From the NCBI RefSeq assembly GCF_003337715.1, contig NZ_QPIX01000001.1, positions 364,682 through 428,681 on the forward strand: a stretch of DNA of 64,000 bases, read 5' to 3'. Below, one piece after another: positions 21,743-33,478 of this stretch. Every line of letters starts with the position of its first letter. Position 1 is the stretch's first letter. The notes under the pieces were generated by a model. The model was given only the letters and a program-made list of their open reading frames with translations. It did no database searches and was not told where the DNA came from. The position numbers and the translations under genes were made by a program. The DNA comes from Ciceribacter lividus. Its GTDB lineage: Bacteria > Pseudomonadota > Alphaproteobacteria > Rhizobiales > Rhizobiaceae.

Positions 21743-23416
21743 ATGCTGGTCCAGCTATCGATCCGCGATATCGTTCTGATCGAGCGGCTCGACCTGTCCT
21801 TCGAGGCGGGGCTCTCGGTGTTGACCGGCGAGACGGGCGCCGGCAAGTCGATCCTGCTCGACAGCCTCTCGCTGGCGCTCGGCGGCCGTGGTGACGGCTC
21901 TCTGGTGCGCCACGGCGAGGACAAGGGCCAGGTAACGGCCGTGTTCGACGTGGCTCACGCCCATCCGGTGCGCCTGCTGTTGCAGGAAAACAGCGTCGAC
22001 GAGGACGGTGACCTCATCTTCCGGCGGGTACAATCGGCGGACGGCCGCACCCGCGCCTTCATCAACGACCAGCCGGTGAGCGTGCAGCTGATGCGCCAGG
22101 CCGGGCAATTGCTCGTCGAGATCCACGGCCAGCACGACGACCGTGCGCTCGTCGACACCGACGCACACCGTACCCTTCTCGATGCCTTTGCCGGACTGAC
22201 GGACGAGGTGGGCGACCTCTCCGAGGCCTACCGCCGCTGGAAGGATGCCGATCGGCAGTTGAAGGCGCACCGCGCACGGGTCGAGGCAGCAGCCCGCGAG
22301 GCGGAATATCTGAGAGCCTCCGTCGAGGAACTGGAGATCCTCTCGCCGCGCGACGGCGAGGAGGACGAACTCGCCGACCGCCGCTCGCAGATGCAGAAGG
22401 CGGAGCGCATCGCCGGCGATATCGCCGAGGCATCCGAATTCCTGAACGGCAACAGTTCCCCCGTGCCGATGATCGCCTCGCTGATGCGGCGCCTGGAGCG
22501 CAAGAGCCACGAGGCGCCCGGCCTTCTCGAAGACACCGTGCAGCTTCTCGATGCGGCGCTCGACAGCCTCTCCAACGCCCAGATGGAGGTCGAGGCGGCG
22601 CTACGCCGGACCGAATTCGACCCCCGCGAACTGGAGCGGGTCGAGGAGCGGCTGTTCGCGCTCAGGGCGGCGGGCCGCAAGTACTCCGTGCCGGTCACCG
22701 AGCTTCCGGCGCTCGCCGAGCGGATGGTCGCGGAGCTCGCCGATCTCGACGCCGGCGAGGAGCGCCTCGGGCAGATGGAGACCGCGGTCGCCGAGGCGAA
22801 GGCCGCCTACGACCACCGTGCGACCGCACTCTCCTCGAAGCGGGTGAATGCGGCGACGGCCCTTTCCGATGCGGTAATGGCGGAGCTTCCGGCGTTGAAG
22901 CTCGAGCGTGCCCGCTTCATGGTCGAGGTGATGTCCGACCCGGAGGCTGCGACCGCCGAGGGCATCGATACCGTCGAATTCCACGTCCAGACCAATCCTG
23001 GCACGCGGCCGGGGCCGATCATGAAGGTGGCGTCGGGTGGCGAACTCTCGCGCTTCCTGCTCGCGCTCAAGGTGGCGCTCGCCGATCGCGGTTCCGCGCC
23101 GACGCTCGTCTTCGACGAAATCGACACCGGCGTCGGCGGCGCCGTGGCGGATGCGATCGGCCAGCGCCTGAAGCGGCTCTCCTCGACGGTGCAGGTGCTT
23201 TCCGTCACCCATGCGCCGCAGGTGGCCGCCCGTGCCGCGACCCATCTGCTCATTTCCAAGGGGCCGGTCGGCGACGCCGGCGACAAGATCGCGACCAGGG
23301 TCGCCACCATGGAACCCGAGCACCGTCGCGAGGAGATCGCGCGCATGCTCGCCGGCGCGTCGGTGACCGACGAGGCGCGGGCGGCGGCGGCACGGCTTCT
23401 CGCCGGAGAAAACTGA
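21743..23416 (+). CDS. recN: DNA repair ATPase RecN
   Basis: RecN is an SMC-like ATPase acting in double-strand break repair. The 557-residue product has Walker A GETGAGKSILLDSLSLALGG near residue 30 and the ISIRDIVLIE-type start (LSIRDIVLIERLDLSF). The middle is a long charged coiled-coil region (about 155-370). The C-terminal ABC half has signature ASGGELSRFLLALK and Walker B PTLVFDEIDTGVGG. Length matches the family. It is probably co-transcribed with bamD. Confidence 0.97.
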   Translation: MLVQLSIRDIVLIERLDLSFEAGLSVLTGETGAGKSILLDSLSLALGGRGDGSLVRHGEDKGQVTAVFDVAHAHPVRLLLQENSVDEDGDLIFRRVQSADGRTRAFINDQPVSVQLMRQAGQLLVEIHGQHDDRALVDTDAHRTLLDAFAGLTDEVGDLSEAYRRWKDADRQLKAHRARVEAAAREAEYLRASVEELEILSPRDGEEDELADRRSQMQKAERIAGDIAEASEFLNGNSSPVPMIASLMRRLERKSHEAPGLLEDTVQLLDAALDSLSNAQMEVEAALRRTEFDPRELERVEERLFALRAAGRKYSVPVTELPALAERMVAELADLDAGEERLGQMETAVAEAKAAYDHRATALSSKRVNAATALSDAVMAELPALKLERARFMVEVMSDPEAATAEGIDTVEFHVQTNPGTRPGPIMKVASGGELSRFLLALKVALADRGSAPTLVFDEIDTGVGGAVADAIGQRLKRLSSTVQVLSVTHAPQVAARAATHLLISKGPVGDAGDKIATRVATMEPEHRREEIARMLAGASVTDEARAAAARLLAGEN

Positions 23417-23482
23417 CGGCGGGCCGCTTTCGCGGTAACCGACGATTGCATTCCTTCTGCAAACCTGTTTCCCTCCGCTTCG

Positions 23483-24931
23483 ATGTTCGAAACGCTGCAA
23501 AGCTACTGGCCGGAGGTCCTTGCCGTCCTGTCGATCGGGATGGGCACGATCGCGGCCGTTCACGCGGCGATGACGAAGCGCGAGGTGCGTTCGGCGATCG
23601 GCTGGGTCGGCATCATCATCCTGTCTCCGATCGTCGGTGCGCTCGTTTATGCGCTCGTGGGTGTCAATCGCATGCGCCGGAAGTCCATCCTGCAGCGGCG
23701 GACCCACCGCCACGAGGCGCTCCGTCGCGTCTTGTCGCAGTTCCACCTGCCGGCCGGCGAGGTCGAGCGGCAGTTCGGCCGGCCGATGGCGGCGCTGAAG
23801 GTCCTCGGCGATCGGGTGACCGGCTATTCGCTCTCGTCCGGCAACAGCCTTTCGATCCTCTCCTCCGGCGACGAGACCTATGACGCCATGGCGGCGGCGA
23901 TCGAGGGCGCACGGCGCTCGATCCTCGTCGAAACCTACATCTTCGATCGCGACACGGCGGGGCTCAGGATCGCCGACTGCCTGATCGCCGCCCACAGGCG
24001 CGGCGTTGATGTGCGGGTACTGGTCGATGCGGTCGGCGCCCGCTACAGCACGCCGAGCATTCTGAGCTATCTGAAGGACGCCGGCGTCGCGGCCGCCGCC
24101 TTCAACGGCAAGGTCATCCTCGGGCTCCGCCTGCCTTACGCCAATCTTCGCACGCACCGGAAGATCACGGTGGTGGACGGCGCGGTCGCCTTCGCCGGCG
24201 GCATGAATATCCGCGAAGGGTTCATGGGCAAGGGGGGCGCCCGCGACACGCATTTCCGGCTGACCGGACCCGTGGTCGCCGATCTGTTCGCGGTGGCGGC
24301 GGAGGACTGGGCCTTCGAGACGGGGGAGGAACTGAAGAGCGATGCCTGGAACGTGTCGGTCGGCGAGGCGGCACCGGGAACGCCGTCCTATGTCCGGGTG
24401 ATCTCATCCGGGCCGGACACCAACCTCGAATGCAATCACAAGGTCCTGATGGGCGCGTTTTCGGTCGCCGAGCGCTCGATCCGCATCGTCTCGCCGTACT
24501 TCCTCCCAGACAACATCCTGCTCGGGGCGCTCGCGACTGCGGCAAGGCGCGGGGTGGCGGTCGACATCATCGTTCCCTCGCAGAACAATCTCGCCATCGT
24601 CAGCCACGCGATGATGGCGCAGTTCGACCAGATCCTGAAGGACGGCTGCCGGATCTGGAGCGCCAAGGGGCCGTTCGACCATTCCAAGCTGATGACCATC
24701 GACGGGCAATGGAGCTTCATCGGCTCCTCAAACCTCGATTCTCGTTCGCTGCGGCTCAATTTCGAGGTGGACCTCGAAGTGTACGACCGGCATTTCGCCG
24801 AACACATCGACGCTAGGATCGCCGCCGCGCGAGGCGGCGCGGAGGAGATCACGCTCGAGGCGCTTCGGCTCCGACCTTTCGTCTTGAGGCTTTTCGACCG
24901 TGTTCTCTGGCTCGGTTCGCCCTATCTTTGA
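23483..24931 (+). CDS. Cardiolipin synthase-like phospholipase D family protein
   Basis: The 482-residue product has two N-terminal membrane segments (about 10-30 and 40-58), the usual layout of Cls-type cardiolipin synthases. It has two phospholipase D HKD motifs: H225-R-K227 with D232, and H400-S-K402 with D407. The second is followed by GSSNLDSRS. The reaction expected for the family is condensation of two phosphatidylglycerols, or of phosphatidylglycerol with another donor, to cardiolipin at the inner membrane. It is tightly linked to the following EEP gene (9 bases) and lies between recN and ligA. Substrate cannot be fixed from sequence. Confidence 0.88.
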   Translation: MFETLQSYWPEVLAVLSIGMGTIAAVHAAMTKREVRSAIGWVGIIILSPIVGALVYALVGVNRMRRKSILQRRTHRHEALRRVLSQFHLPAGEVERQFGRPMAALKVLGDRVTGYSLSSGNSLSILSSGDETYDAMAAAIEGARRSILVETYIFDRDTAGLRIADCLIAAHRRGVDVRVLVDAVGARYSTPSILSYLKDAGVAAAAFNGKVILGLRLPYANLRTHRKITVVDGAVAFAGGMNIREGFMGKGGARDTHFRLTGPVVADLFAVAAEDWAFETGEELKSDAWNVSVGEAAPGTPSYVRVISSGPDTNLECNHKVLMGAFSVAERSIRIVSPYFLPDNILLGALATAARRGVAVDIIVPSQNNLAIVSHAMMAQFDQILKDGCRIWSAKGPFDHSKLMTIDGQWSFIGSSNLDSRSLRLNFEVDLEVYDRHFAEHIDARIAAARGGAEEITLEALRLRPFVLRLFDRVLWLGSPYL

Positions 24932-24940
24932 GGAAGGTCG

Positions 24941-25786
24941 ATGTTTGTCTTGGGAAAGAGCGGTTCAGGCATGAGAAGAAAGACCGGGAACATCGCGCGG
25001 ACGATGATCACCTCGATCCGGAACCGGCACGACCGGCCGGCGGCGCACACGCCGCATCACCGCTCCGAGGAGAGCATGGTCGTCGCCTCCTACAATGTCC
25101 ACAAATGCGTCGGCACCGACGGACGGTTCGATCCCGAACGGGTGATGGAAGTGATCCGCGAGATGGACCCGGACGTCATCGCGCTGCAGGAGGCGGACGA
25201 GCGCTTCGGTGAACGTTCGGGCCTCCTCGACCTGCCGCGGCTCAGGCTGGAGCTGGGGCTCACGCACATTCCGGTCCTGCACAAGCCGAAATCCCACGGC
25301 TGGCGCGGCAACGTGCTGCTCTTCAAGGAAGGGGCGGTCAAGGACGTCCACCAGGTCGCGCTGCCGGGGCTTGAACCGCGCGGCGCCGTCGTGGCCGAGA
25401 TCGATCTTCACCGAGGGCTGGGGCTTCGCGTCATCGCCGCCCATCTCGGGCTCTTGCGCTGGGCGCGGCGCCAGCAGGCGGACGTGATCGTCGACATCAT
25501 GACGGAGCGGGAGGAAAAGCCGACGGTGCTGATGGGCGATTTCAACGAGTGGCGGCTCGGCGAAGGCTCCTCGCTCATGCGGTTCGAAAAGGTCTTCGGC
25601 CCGCTGCCTCCGCCGGTGCCGAGCTATCCGGCGCGTCTGCCGGTGCTTGCCCTCGACCGCATCATGGCCAACCGGTCGGGGCTGGTCGCCAATGTCGTCG
25701 TGCACGATTCGCCACTTGCCCGCGAGGCCTCCGATCACCTGCCGATCACCGCCCGGATCGACATTTCGAAAGCAGTGCTGGGCTGA
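24941..25786 (+). CDS. Endonuclease/exonuclease/phosphatase (EEP) family protein
   Basis: The 281-residue product carries the EEP fold motifs in order: VASYNVHKC (Asn), IALQEADERFG (Glu, metal ligand), AAHLGLLRWARRQQ, MGDFNEW (Asp/Asn) and SDHLPI (Asp-His). These are metal-dependent phosphodiesterases acting on nucleic acids or phospholipids. ATG 24941 is preceded by GAGGAAGG at ideal spacing and 9 bases from the preceding gene. The first 45 residues are basic and show no homology to the fold. The pairing with a phospholipase D-type gene suggests a phospholipid or phosphodiester substrate, but this is inference. No clear signal peptide is seen. Confidence 0.85.
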   Translation: MFVLGKSGSGMRRKTGNIARTMITSIRNRHDRPAAHTPHHRSEESMVVASYNVHKCVGTDGRFDPERVMEVIREMDPDVIALQEADERFGERSGLLDLPRLRLELGLTHIPVLHKPKSHGWRGNVLLFKEGAVKDVHQVALPGLEPRGAVVAEIDLHRGLGLRVIAAHLGLLRWARRQQADVIVDIMTEREEKPTVLMGDFNEWRLGEGSSLMRFEKVFGPLPPPVPSYPARLPVLALDRIMANRSGLVANVVVHDSPLAREASDHLPITARIDISKAVLG

Positions 25787-25822
25787 GCGGAGGTGTCTTT
25801 TCATTCGCGAGAATTCGGCTAA

Positions 25823-28006
<2,184 letters not shown>

Positions 28007-28387
28007 GGCCGATCGACATTCAGGTTTCGGGCGTGGCGCGTGACGGATTTTGTCGCCGGACAGGAGGAGCGGCCGCAGTGGAGCTCACCTCCACAAGGCC
28101 GTTCCGACGCATCCGGAGGAAAAATCCGCCGCGTCCCGAAGGGATATGGTGAAAATCGCCCATGCCGGCGTCGCAAAACCTCGATGGAGATCGACTCCAC
28201 CTTCGGTTTTTCTCCTGGCCATGAACGATTTTCCCTCATACCACGCTCCAAATCCTGAATGTCGATCGGCCCTAGGGGCCGCGGCATTTGCGAACAGGTC
28301 GCGTCTCGCTGGCCCCTTCGTCGCTTCTGGTGTATAGGCCTGCCAGATTGCGGGCCAAGGGCGCGCGCGAGAAGGTTGATCCATCCG
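28007..28387. other. ligA-U32 intergenic region
   Basis: These 381 bases contain no ORF with coding character that I can support. A symmetric element at 28175-28210 may end ligA transcription (listed separately). GAAGG at 28371 is 12 or 13 bases from the next start. I see no recognisable RNA gene. Confidence 0.4.
28175..28213 (+). terminator. Possible terminator after ligA
   Basis: AAAACC (28175-28180) and GGTTTT (28205-28210) enclose an inner stem TGGAG/CTCCA (28185-28189 with 28195-28199), with a small internal loop. The 3' arm ends in a run of T. It lies 169 bases after the ligA stop, which is far, so the assignment is tentative. Confidence 0.35.
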
Positions 28388-30049
28388 ATGACAGCAAATG
28401 CCAGACGTTCCGAACTCCTGATGCCCGCCGGCTCGCTCGAGCGGTTGAAGGTGGCCGTACTCTACGGGGCGGACGCCGTCTACATGGGTACGCCCGACAT
28501 GTCGCTCCGGACCAAGTCGCAGCTTTCGCTGGACGACGTGAAGGAGGGCATCCGCTTCGCCCATGAGCATGGCGTGCGGGTCTACCTGACGCTCAACCTC
28601 TTCACCCACAACAAGGACGTGCCGAAGGTCGCCGAGTACGTCGCGATCTTGAAGGATGTGCAGCCGGACGGCGTCATTGTCGCCGATCCCGGCGTCTTCC
28701 ATTACCTGCGCAAGCACGCGCCGGAACTGAAGCTGCATGTCTCGACGCAGGCCAATGTCTGTTCGTGGCTCACGGTCGATGCGTGGAAGGAGCAGGGCGC
28801 CGAACTCGTGGTGCTCGCCCGCGAGGTGACCTTCTCCGAACTTACCGAGATCCGGGAGAAATGCCCGGACGTGCGGCTCGAAACCTTCGTCCACGGCGCC
28901 ATGTGCATGACCTATTCCGGGCGTTGCCTGCTCTCCAATTTCATGGCCGAGCGCGGTGCGAACCAGGGCAACTGCGCCAATTCCTGCCGCTGGCAGTACA
29001 AGGTGCACCTGAGGCTCCGCGACGGGACGATCAAGGAGCTGGAGATCAACGAGCACAATGAGGGGCTCTTCGAATTCGTGCTGGAGGAGGGCGCTCGCCC
29101 CGGCGAACTGATGCCGATCGAGGAGGATTCGCGCGGCTCCTATATCCTGAACTCCAAGGATATGTGCCTGATGCCGAAGCTGGACGATTACCTGAAGCTC
29201 GGCATCGACAGCCTGAAGGTCGAGGGCCGCAACAAGTCGCCCTATTACGTCGCGACGGTCGCGCGCACCTATCGCCGCGCGATCGACGACTACTATGCCG
29301 ATCCGGAGAGCTGGTCGCCGGAACCGTATATGCGCGAGCTGGAAACCGTCGGCAGCCGCGGCTTCACCATCGCCTTCCACGAGGGGCGGCTGCAGAACTA
29401 CGCGCACAACTACGAGAACACCAAGACCTTCGGCACCTGGGAGTTCGCGGGCATCATCCAGGAGGTTCGCGAGGACGGCTTCGTCGTCTCCGTGAAGAAC
29501 AAGCTCGAAGCCGGTGATGTGCTGGAACTCATCCCGCCGAAGGCGACGGACGAGACCGTCTTCCTGCGGCTTTACGAGTTCCGCCATGCCGATGCGCCGG
29601 ACGTGGCGCTCGAAACCGTCAATGCCGGGCCACAGCGGCCGATCCTCGTTCCGTTTACCGCCTTCGACCGCGAAAAGGTCGAGGACCTGATCGCCAAGTT
29701 CCCGCCCTTCACCATCATCCGCAAGGAGGCGCCGCTCACCGAGGAGGAATGGCAGCGCCTGCGCGTCGACAAGGTGGCGCAGAAGATCGAGCTCGGCCAG
29801 ACGGTCTACGAGGGCGCCTATCGCAACGGCGTGAAGAAGCTGCAGGAGGCGATTTCCGAGGACGTTATGGAGAAGCGCTCCAAGACCTCGCGCAAGGGCG
29901 CGGAAGGCTGCTGCGGGCGCGGCTGCAACGGCTGTCTGATGTTCTGGAACGACCCGGAATACGCCAAGGCCCGCGAACTCCTGGCGAAGAAGAAGCACGG
30001 CGAGATGCTGGAGCGGGATATGCGGGAGGTCGCTCCGGCAGCGGAGTGA
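28388..30049 (+). CDS. U32-family protein (TrhP/RlhA-type RNA hydroxylation superfamily)
   Basis: U32 proteins were first called peptidases. Well-studied members (TrhP, RlhA, UbiU/V) are Fe-S proteins acting in RNA or ubiquinone hydroxylation. ATG 28388 gives 553 residues starting with the conserved LLMPAGSLERLKVAVLYGAD. The family signature ETFVHGAMCMTYSGRCLLSN is present, followed by GNCANSCRW. These four Cys match the cluster ligands of the family. At the C-terminus is a second Cys group, CCGRGCNGC (C508, C509, C513, C516), outside the core. The protein is longer than TrhP (about 450). The exact target cannot be named. Confidence 0.82.
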   Translation: MTANARRSELLMPAGSLERLKVAVLYGADAVYMGTPDMSLRTKSQLSLDDVKEGIRFAHEHGVRVYLTLNLFTHNKDVPKVAEYVAILKDVQPDGVIVADPGVFHYLRKHAPELKLHVSTQANVCSWLTVDAWKEQGAELVVLAREVTFSELTEIREKCPDVRLETFVHGAMCMTYSGRCLLSNFMAERGANQGNCANSCRWQYKVHLRLRDGTIKELEINEHNEGLFEFVLEEGARPGELMPIEEDSRGSYILNSKDMCLMPKLDDYLKLGIDSLKVEGRNKSPYYVATVARTYRRAIDDYYADPESWSPEPYMRELETVGSRGFTIAFHEGRLQNYAHNYENTKTFGTWEFAGIIQEVREDGFVVSVKNKLEAGDVLELIPPKATDETVFLRLYEFRHADAPDVALETVNAGPQRPILVPFTAFDREKVEDLIAKFPPFTIIRKEAPLTEEEWQRLRVDKVAQKIELGQTVYEGAYRNGVKKLQEAISEDVMEKRSKTSRKGAEGCCGRGCNGCLMFWNDPEYAKARELLAKKKHGEMLERDMREVAPAAE

Positions 30050-30095
30050 GGGAAGTGGAGCCGTGGCGTAACGCCGCCGGTTGTTCCCTACTGCC

Positions 30096-30932
30096 TCATC
30101 CCGCCTGCGCGGAGGATTCCGTCGCCGGCAGGTTGGCTGCCGCCAGCGCGGTGAGTTCGCCTTCATCGACGATCCGGTTGCGGCCCGAACCCTTGGCGAG
30201 ATAGAGCGCCTTGTCGGCGGCGGAGTAGGCCGCCGCGTAGTCGCGTCCGGGGCCGATCGCCGCAAGACCGCCGGAGATGGTGACGCGGATCGTCTGACCG
30301 CCTGCGGAAATCGCCCTTGTCTCGACGGTTTGCCGCGCCTTGTCGGCCGCCCGTTTCGCCTCTTCAATCGTCATGCTGCGGAAGAACATCGCGAACTCCT
30401 CGCCACCGATGCGGGCGACGAGGTGGTGGTCTCCGGCGAGGCCGGCAAGCGCGCGGGCGACGGCCACGATGACTTCGTCACCGGCGAGGTGGCCGTAACG
30501 GTCGTTGATCTGCTTGAAGCGGTCGATATCGAGCAACAACAGGACCCCGCGCTCGTCGGCGGCGAGCGCCTCGGTAAAGGCGCGCCGGTTCGGGAGCCCG
30601 GACAGCATGTCGGTGCGGCTCTGGCGGAGGTATTCGAGCCGTGCATCCGCAAGTGCCGCGATCGAGCGTCCAACGACGTGGGTGGTGAACACGCCGAGTG
30701 CCATCGTGAGCGGGACGCCCATGACCGTGCCGATGACGATGCCTTGCCAGACAGAGTACGGCAGCAGGCCGAGTGCGTGGAAGAGGAGGTGGAGGAGGAC
30801 GATCAGCACCCAGGCGACGAGGGCCATGCGGGCGGAGAGGTGCCACGCATATCGCAGCACGATCGCGCGGTCGTTGAAGTCCATCAGGCTGATGTTCGGC
30901 GTCAGCCATCGTTCCAGGAAATCCATCAGCAT
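30096..30932 (-). CDS. Membrane-bound GGDEF protein, probable diguanylate cyclase
   Basis: The 278-residue product has two membrane segments (about 34-56 and 62-84) and a C-terminal GGDEF domain. The active-site motif is GGEEF at residues 176-180, preceded by the metal site LLLLDIDRFKQINDRYGH. Synthesis of c-di-GMP from GTP is therefore expected. No RxxD inhibitory site is found at the usual position ahead of GGEEF (residues there read GDHH), so product inhibition through an I-site is unlikely. There is no recognisable sensory domain beyond the membrane part. A second in-frame ATG lies 6 bases downstream. It converges with the U32 gene. Confidence 0.9.
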   Translation of the reverse strand: MLMDFLERWLTPNISLMDFNDRAIVLRYAWHLSARMALVAWVLIVLLHLLFHALGLLPYSVWQGIVIGTVMGVPLTMALGVFTTHVVGRSIAALADARLEYLRQSRTDMLSGLPNRRAFTEALAADERGVLLLLDIDRFKQINDRYGHLAGDEVIVAVARALAGLAGDHHLVARIGGEEFAMFFRSMTIEEAKRAADKARQTVETRAISAGGQTIRVTISGGLAAIGPGRDYAAAYSAADKALYLAKGSGRNRIVDEGELTALAAANLPATESSAQAG

Positions 30933-31202
30933 GCGCGCTCGCGAGAACGTAAGGCCTTTGATACCGGATCGGCCAGAGATTCAATCATGGGTTATCTCTG
31001 ATCGATTGCCATCAACCTTCGATGCAGATTTGTGGACATGACTACCGCGCCATCCGTTAACGGCGCCTTCATGGGCCGCGTCACGCCGGACGTTCCCTCA
31101 CCCGATGATGAAGGAACGGTAAACGGCCGCGACAGACATGCTCGTTCGACGGCGAGCGAGCACATATCCGGTCGAGAAGCGAGGTGATACGCCGCGGGCG
31201 CG
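30933..31202. other. Gap between helicase and GGDEF gene
   Basis: This stretch of 270 bases lies downstream of the helicase stop and upstream of the GGDEF start, both genes on the - strand. It probably contains the GGDEF promoter. I see no ORF with a convincing product and no perfect hairpin with a U-tract. Confidence 0.3.
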
Positions 31203-33269
31203 TCAGCCCCTCTTCCCCGAAGGCTTTCCCTTCTTCGGCGCACCGTTGCCGGCCCCGCCGAACTTGCCTTTCGGCTTTCCTGCGAAGTCCTTTTTGCCGG
31301 AAAAATCCTTCTTGCCGGCAAAGGCTTTCCCGTCGCCCTTCGGCCGGTCGCTCCTGCGATCGTCGGAGGCCCGGTTCCGGTCGGACCATTCGGGTTTCGC
31401 CTTCTTGGCGTAAGGCTTCTGCGCGGGGCGGTCGTTGCGGTCGTCGAAGCGTTTCGGCCGTGCCGGAGCATCGGCCCAGACTTCGGCATCCACCGCCGAA
31501 AGATCGTCCCTGCGCGGCCGGCGACCGGTTTCCTCGGCTTTCTTTGCGTAGGGTCGTTTGTCACCCCGCGGTGCGAATTCCTCGCGTTCGCGCGGCGGCC
31601 GCGGCGCTCTCTCTTTGGGCGGTGCGGAGAAGTCGGGCGTGCCGGGAAGCTGCCGGACGGTGATGCCCCGCTCCAGTGCGCCGCTCGTTCCGATCGCCTG
31701 CAGGAAGGTGTCGAGGCCGTCCTGGGCGATCTCGACGAAGGTTTCTTCCGGCTGCATCTTGATCGCGCCGATCTCGTTCTTGGTGATCTTGCCGTTGCGG
31801 CAGAGCATCGGGATCAGCCAGCGCGGCTCGGCGTTCTGCCGTCGGCCGACCGAGAGCGAGAACCAGACGCTCGGGCCGAAATCGCCGCGTGGCTTGGTAG
31901 CGGCGCTCGACGGATTGGCGTAGTCCGGCTCGCGACGCTGCCTGCTTGCTTCGAGATTGACCGGGAGAAGGTCTTCCGGTGCCGAGCGACCGGCGCGATA
32001 GAGACGGAGGAAGGCGGCAGCGACCTTCTCCGGCCCGTGCGCCGCGAGAAGATCGGCGATCATCGGCTGCTCGTCCTCGGCCACGGTCTCGGCGAAGGCC
32101 TGGTCGGCGAGGATGCGCTCGCCGTCGCGGGCGAGAACCTCGTCGGCGGACGGCGGGTTCGCCCAGACGGGCGTGATTCGTCCGCCCAAGAGCAGGCGCT
32201 CGGCCTTGCGGCGCTGGTTGACCGGCACGATGAGCGCCGAGATGCCCTTGTTGCCGGCGCGGCCAGTGCGGCCGGAGCGATGGAGCAGCGTCTCGGAATT
32301 GGTCGGCAGGTCGGCGTGTATGACGAGTTCGAGCCCCGGCAGGTCGATGCCGCGGGCGGCAACGTCGGTCGCGATGCAGACGCGGGCGCGGCCGTCGCGC
32401 ATCGCCTGCAGCGCGTGGGTGCGCTCGTTCTGGCTGAGTTCGCCGGAGAGGGCGACGACCGAGAAGCCGCGATTGTGGAGCCGCGCCGTCAGGTGGTTCA
32501 CGGCCGCGCGGGTCGAACAGAAGACGATCGCATTGCGCGCCTCGTAGTAGCGCAGCACGTTGATGATGGCATTCTCGCGGTCAGAAGGGGCAACGGCGAG
32601 CGCCCGGTATTCGATGTCGACATGCTGCTTCTGCTCGGAGGTCGTGGCGATGCGGCGTGCATCGCGCTGGTAGCTCCGGGCGAGGTCGGCGATCGAGCGC
32701 GGCACGGTCGCCGAGAACATCAGCGTCCGGCGGTCGTCCGGCGAGGCTTCGAGAATGAACTCGAGATCCTCGCGGAAGCCGAGATCCAGCATCTCGTCCG
32801 CCTCGTCGAGGACGACGGTGCGCAACGCCGAGAGGTCGAGCGCGCCGCGGTTGAGGTGGTCGCGCAGGCGACCCGGCGTGCCGACGACGATGTGGGCGCC
32901 GCGTTCGAGCGCGCGGCGCTCGTTGCGGATGTCCATGCCGCCGACGCAGGAGGCGATCGTCGCGCCGGTGAACTCGTAGAGCCATTCGAGCTCGCGCTTC
33001 ACCTGCATGGCGAGTTCGCGCGTCGGGGCGATGGCGAGCGCGAGCGGCGCCTCGGCACGGCCGAAGCGGCTCTCGCCGGCCAGCAGCGTCGACGCGAGCG
33101 CGAGCCCGAAGGCGACGGTCTTGCCGGAGCCGGTCTGGGCGGAGACAAGCGCGTCGCGTCCCTCGAGCTCGGGATCGAGCATGGCCTGCTGCACGGGGGT
33201 GAGCGTCTCGTAGCCGCGCTTGCGCAAGGCCTCGGCGATCGCCGGAACGATGCCGTCAAAATCAGTCAT
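31203..33269 (-). CDS. DEAD-box RNA helicase with basic C-terminal tail
   Basis: The 688-residue product has all superfamily 2 DEAD-box motifs. These are the Q motif (TPVQQAML), motif I AQTGSGKT at 44-51, motif Ia PTRELAMQ, motif Ib TPGRL, DEAD at 155-158, SAT (MFSATVP), ARGIDLPG and HRSGRTGRAG. A DbpA-type RNA-binding domain seems to follow (about 470-545). The last 130 residues are Lys/Arg/Gly-rich repeats (GKKDF, GKFGG) likely to bind RNA. Roles in rRNA maturation or mRNA turnover are expected for this group. It resembles DeaD/CsdA- and DbpA-like rhizobial helicases. The final assignment within the family is open. Confidence 0.92.
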   Translation of the reverse strand: MTDFDGIVPAIAEALRKRGYETLTPVQQAMLDPELEGRDALVSAQTGSGKTVAFGLALASTLLAGESRFGRAEAPLALAIAPTRELAMQVKRELEWLYEFTGATIASCVGGMDIRNERRALERGAHIVVGTPGRLRDHLNRGALDLSALRTVVLDEADEMLDLGFREDLEFILEASPDDRRTLMFSATVPRSIADLARSYQRDARRIATTSEQKQHVDIEYRALAVAPSDRENAIINVLRYYEARNAIVFCSTRAAVNHLTARLHNRGFSVVALSGELSQNERTHALQAMRDGRARVCIATDVAARGIDLPGLELVIHADLPTNSETLLHRSGRTGRAGNKGISALIVPVNQRRKAERLLLGGRITPVWANPPSADEVLARDGERILADQAFAETVAEDEQPMIADLLAAHGPEKVAAAFLRLYRAGRSAPEDLLPVNLEASRQRREPDYANPSSAATKPRGDFGPSVWFSLSVGRRQNAEPRWLIPMLCRNGKITKNEIGAIKMQPEETFVEIAQDGLDTFLQAIGTSGALERGITVRQLPGTPDFSAPPKERAPRPPREREEFAPRGDKRPYAKKAEETGRRPRRDDLSAVDAEVWADAPARPKRFDDRNDRPAQKPYAKKAKPEWSDRNRASDDRRSDRPKGDGKAFAGKKDFSGKKDFAGKPKGKFGGAGNGAPKKGKPSGKRG

Positions 33270-33478
33270 GGAAGTCGTCTTTCGAAATTCGGGTCTGTCG
33301 CATCCTTAACCGATGATGCGATCGGGCAGCATTGATACGCTGCTTCCCACACATGGCGGGTCATTCATGCGGCGTACGTACTTTGCAATCACGACAAAGT
33401 ATAGAGCAGAATCGGGCCGCAAGGCGAGAAAAGCCACTCGACGGCCCGAAAAGGCGGTCCGGAAGGTCCGGTTGCCGG

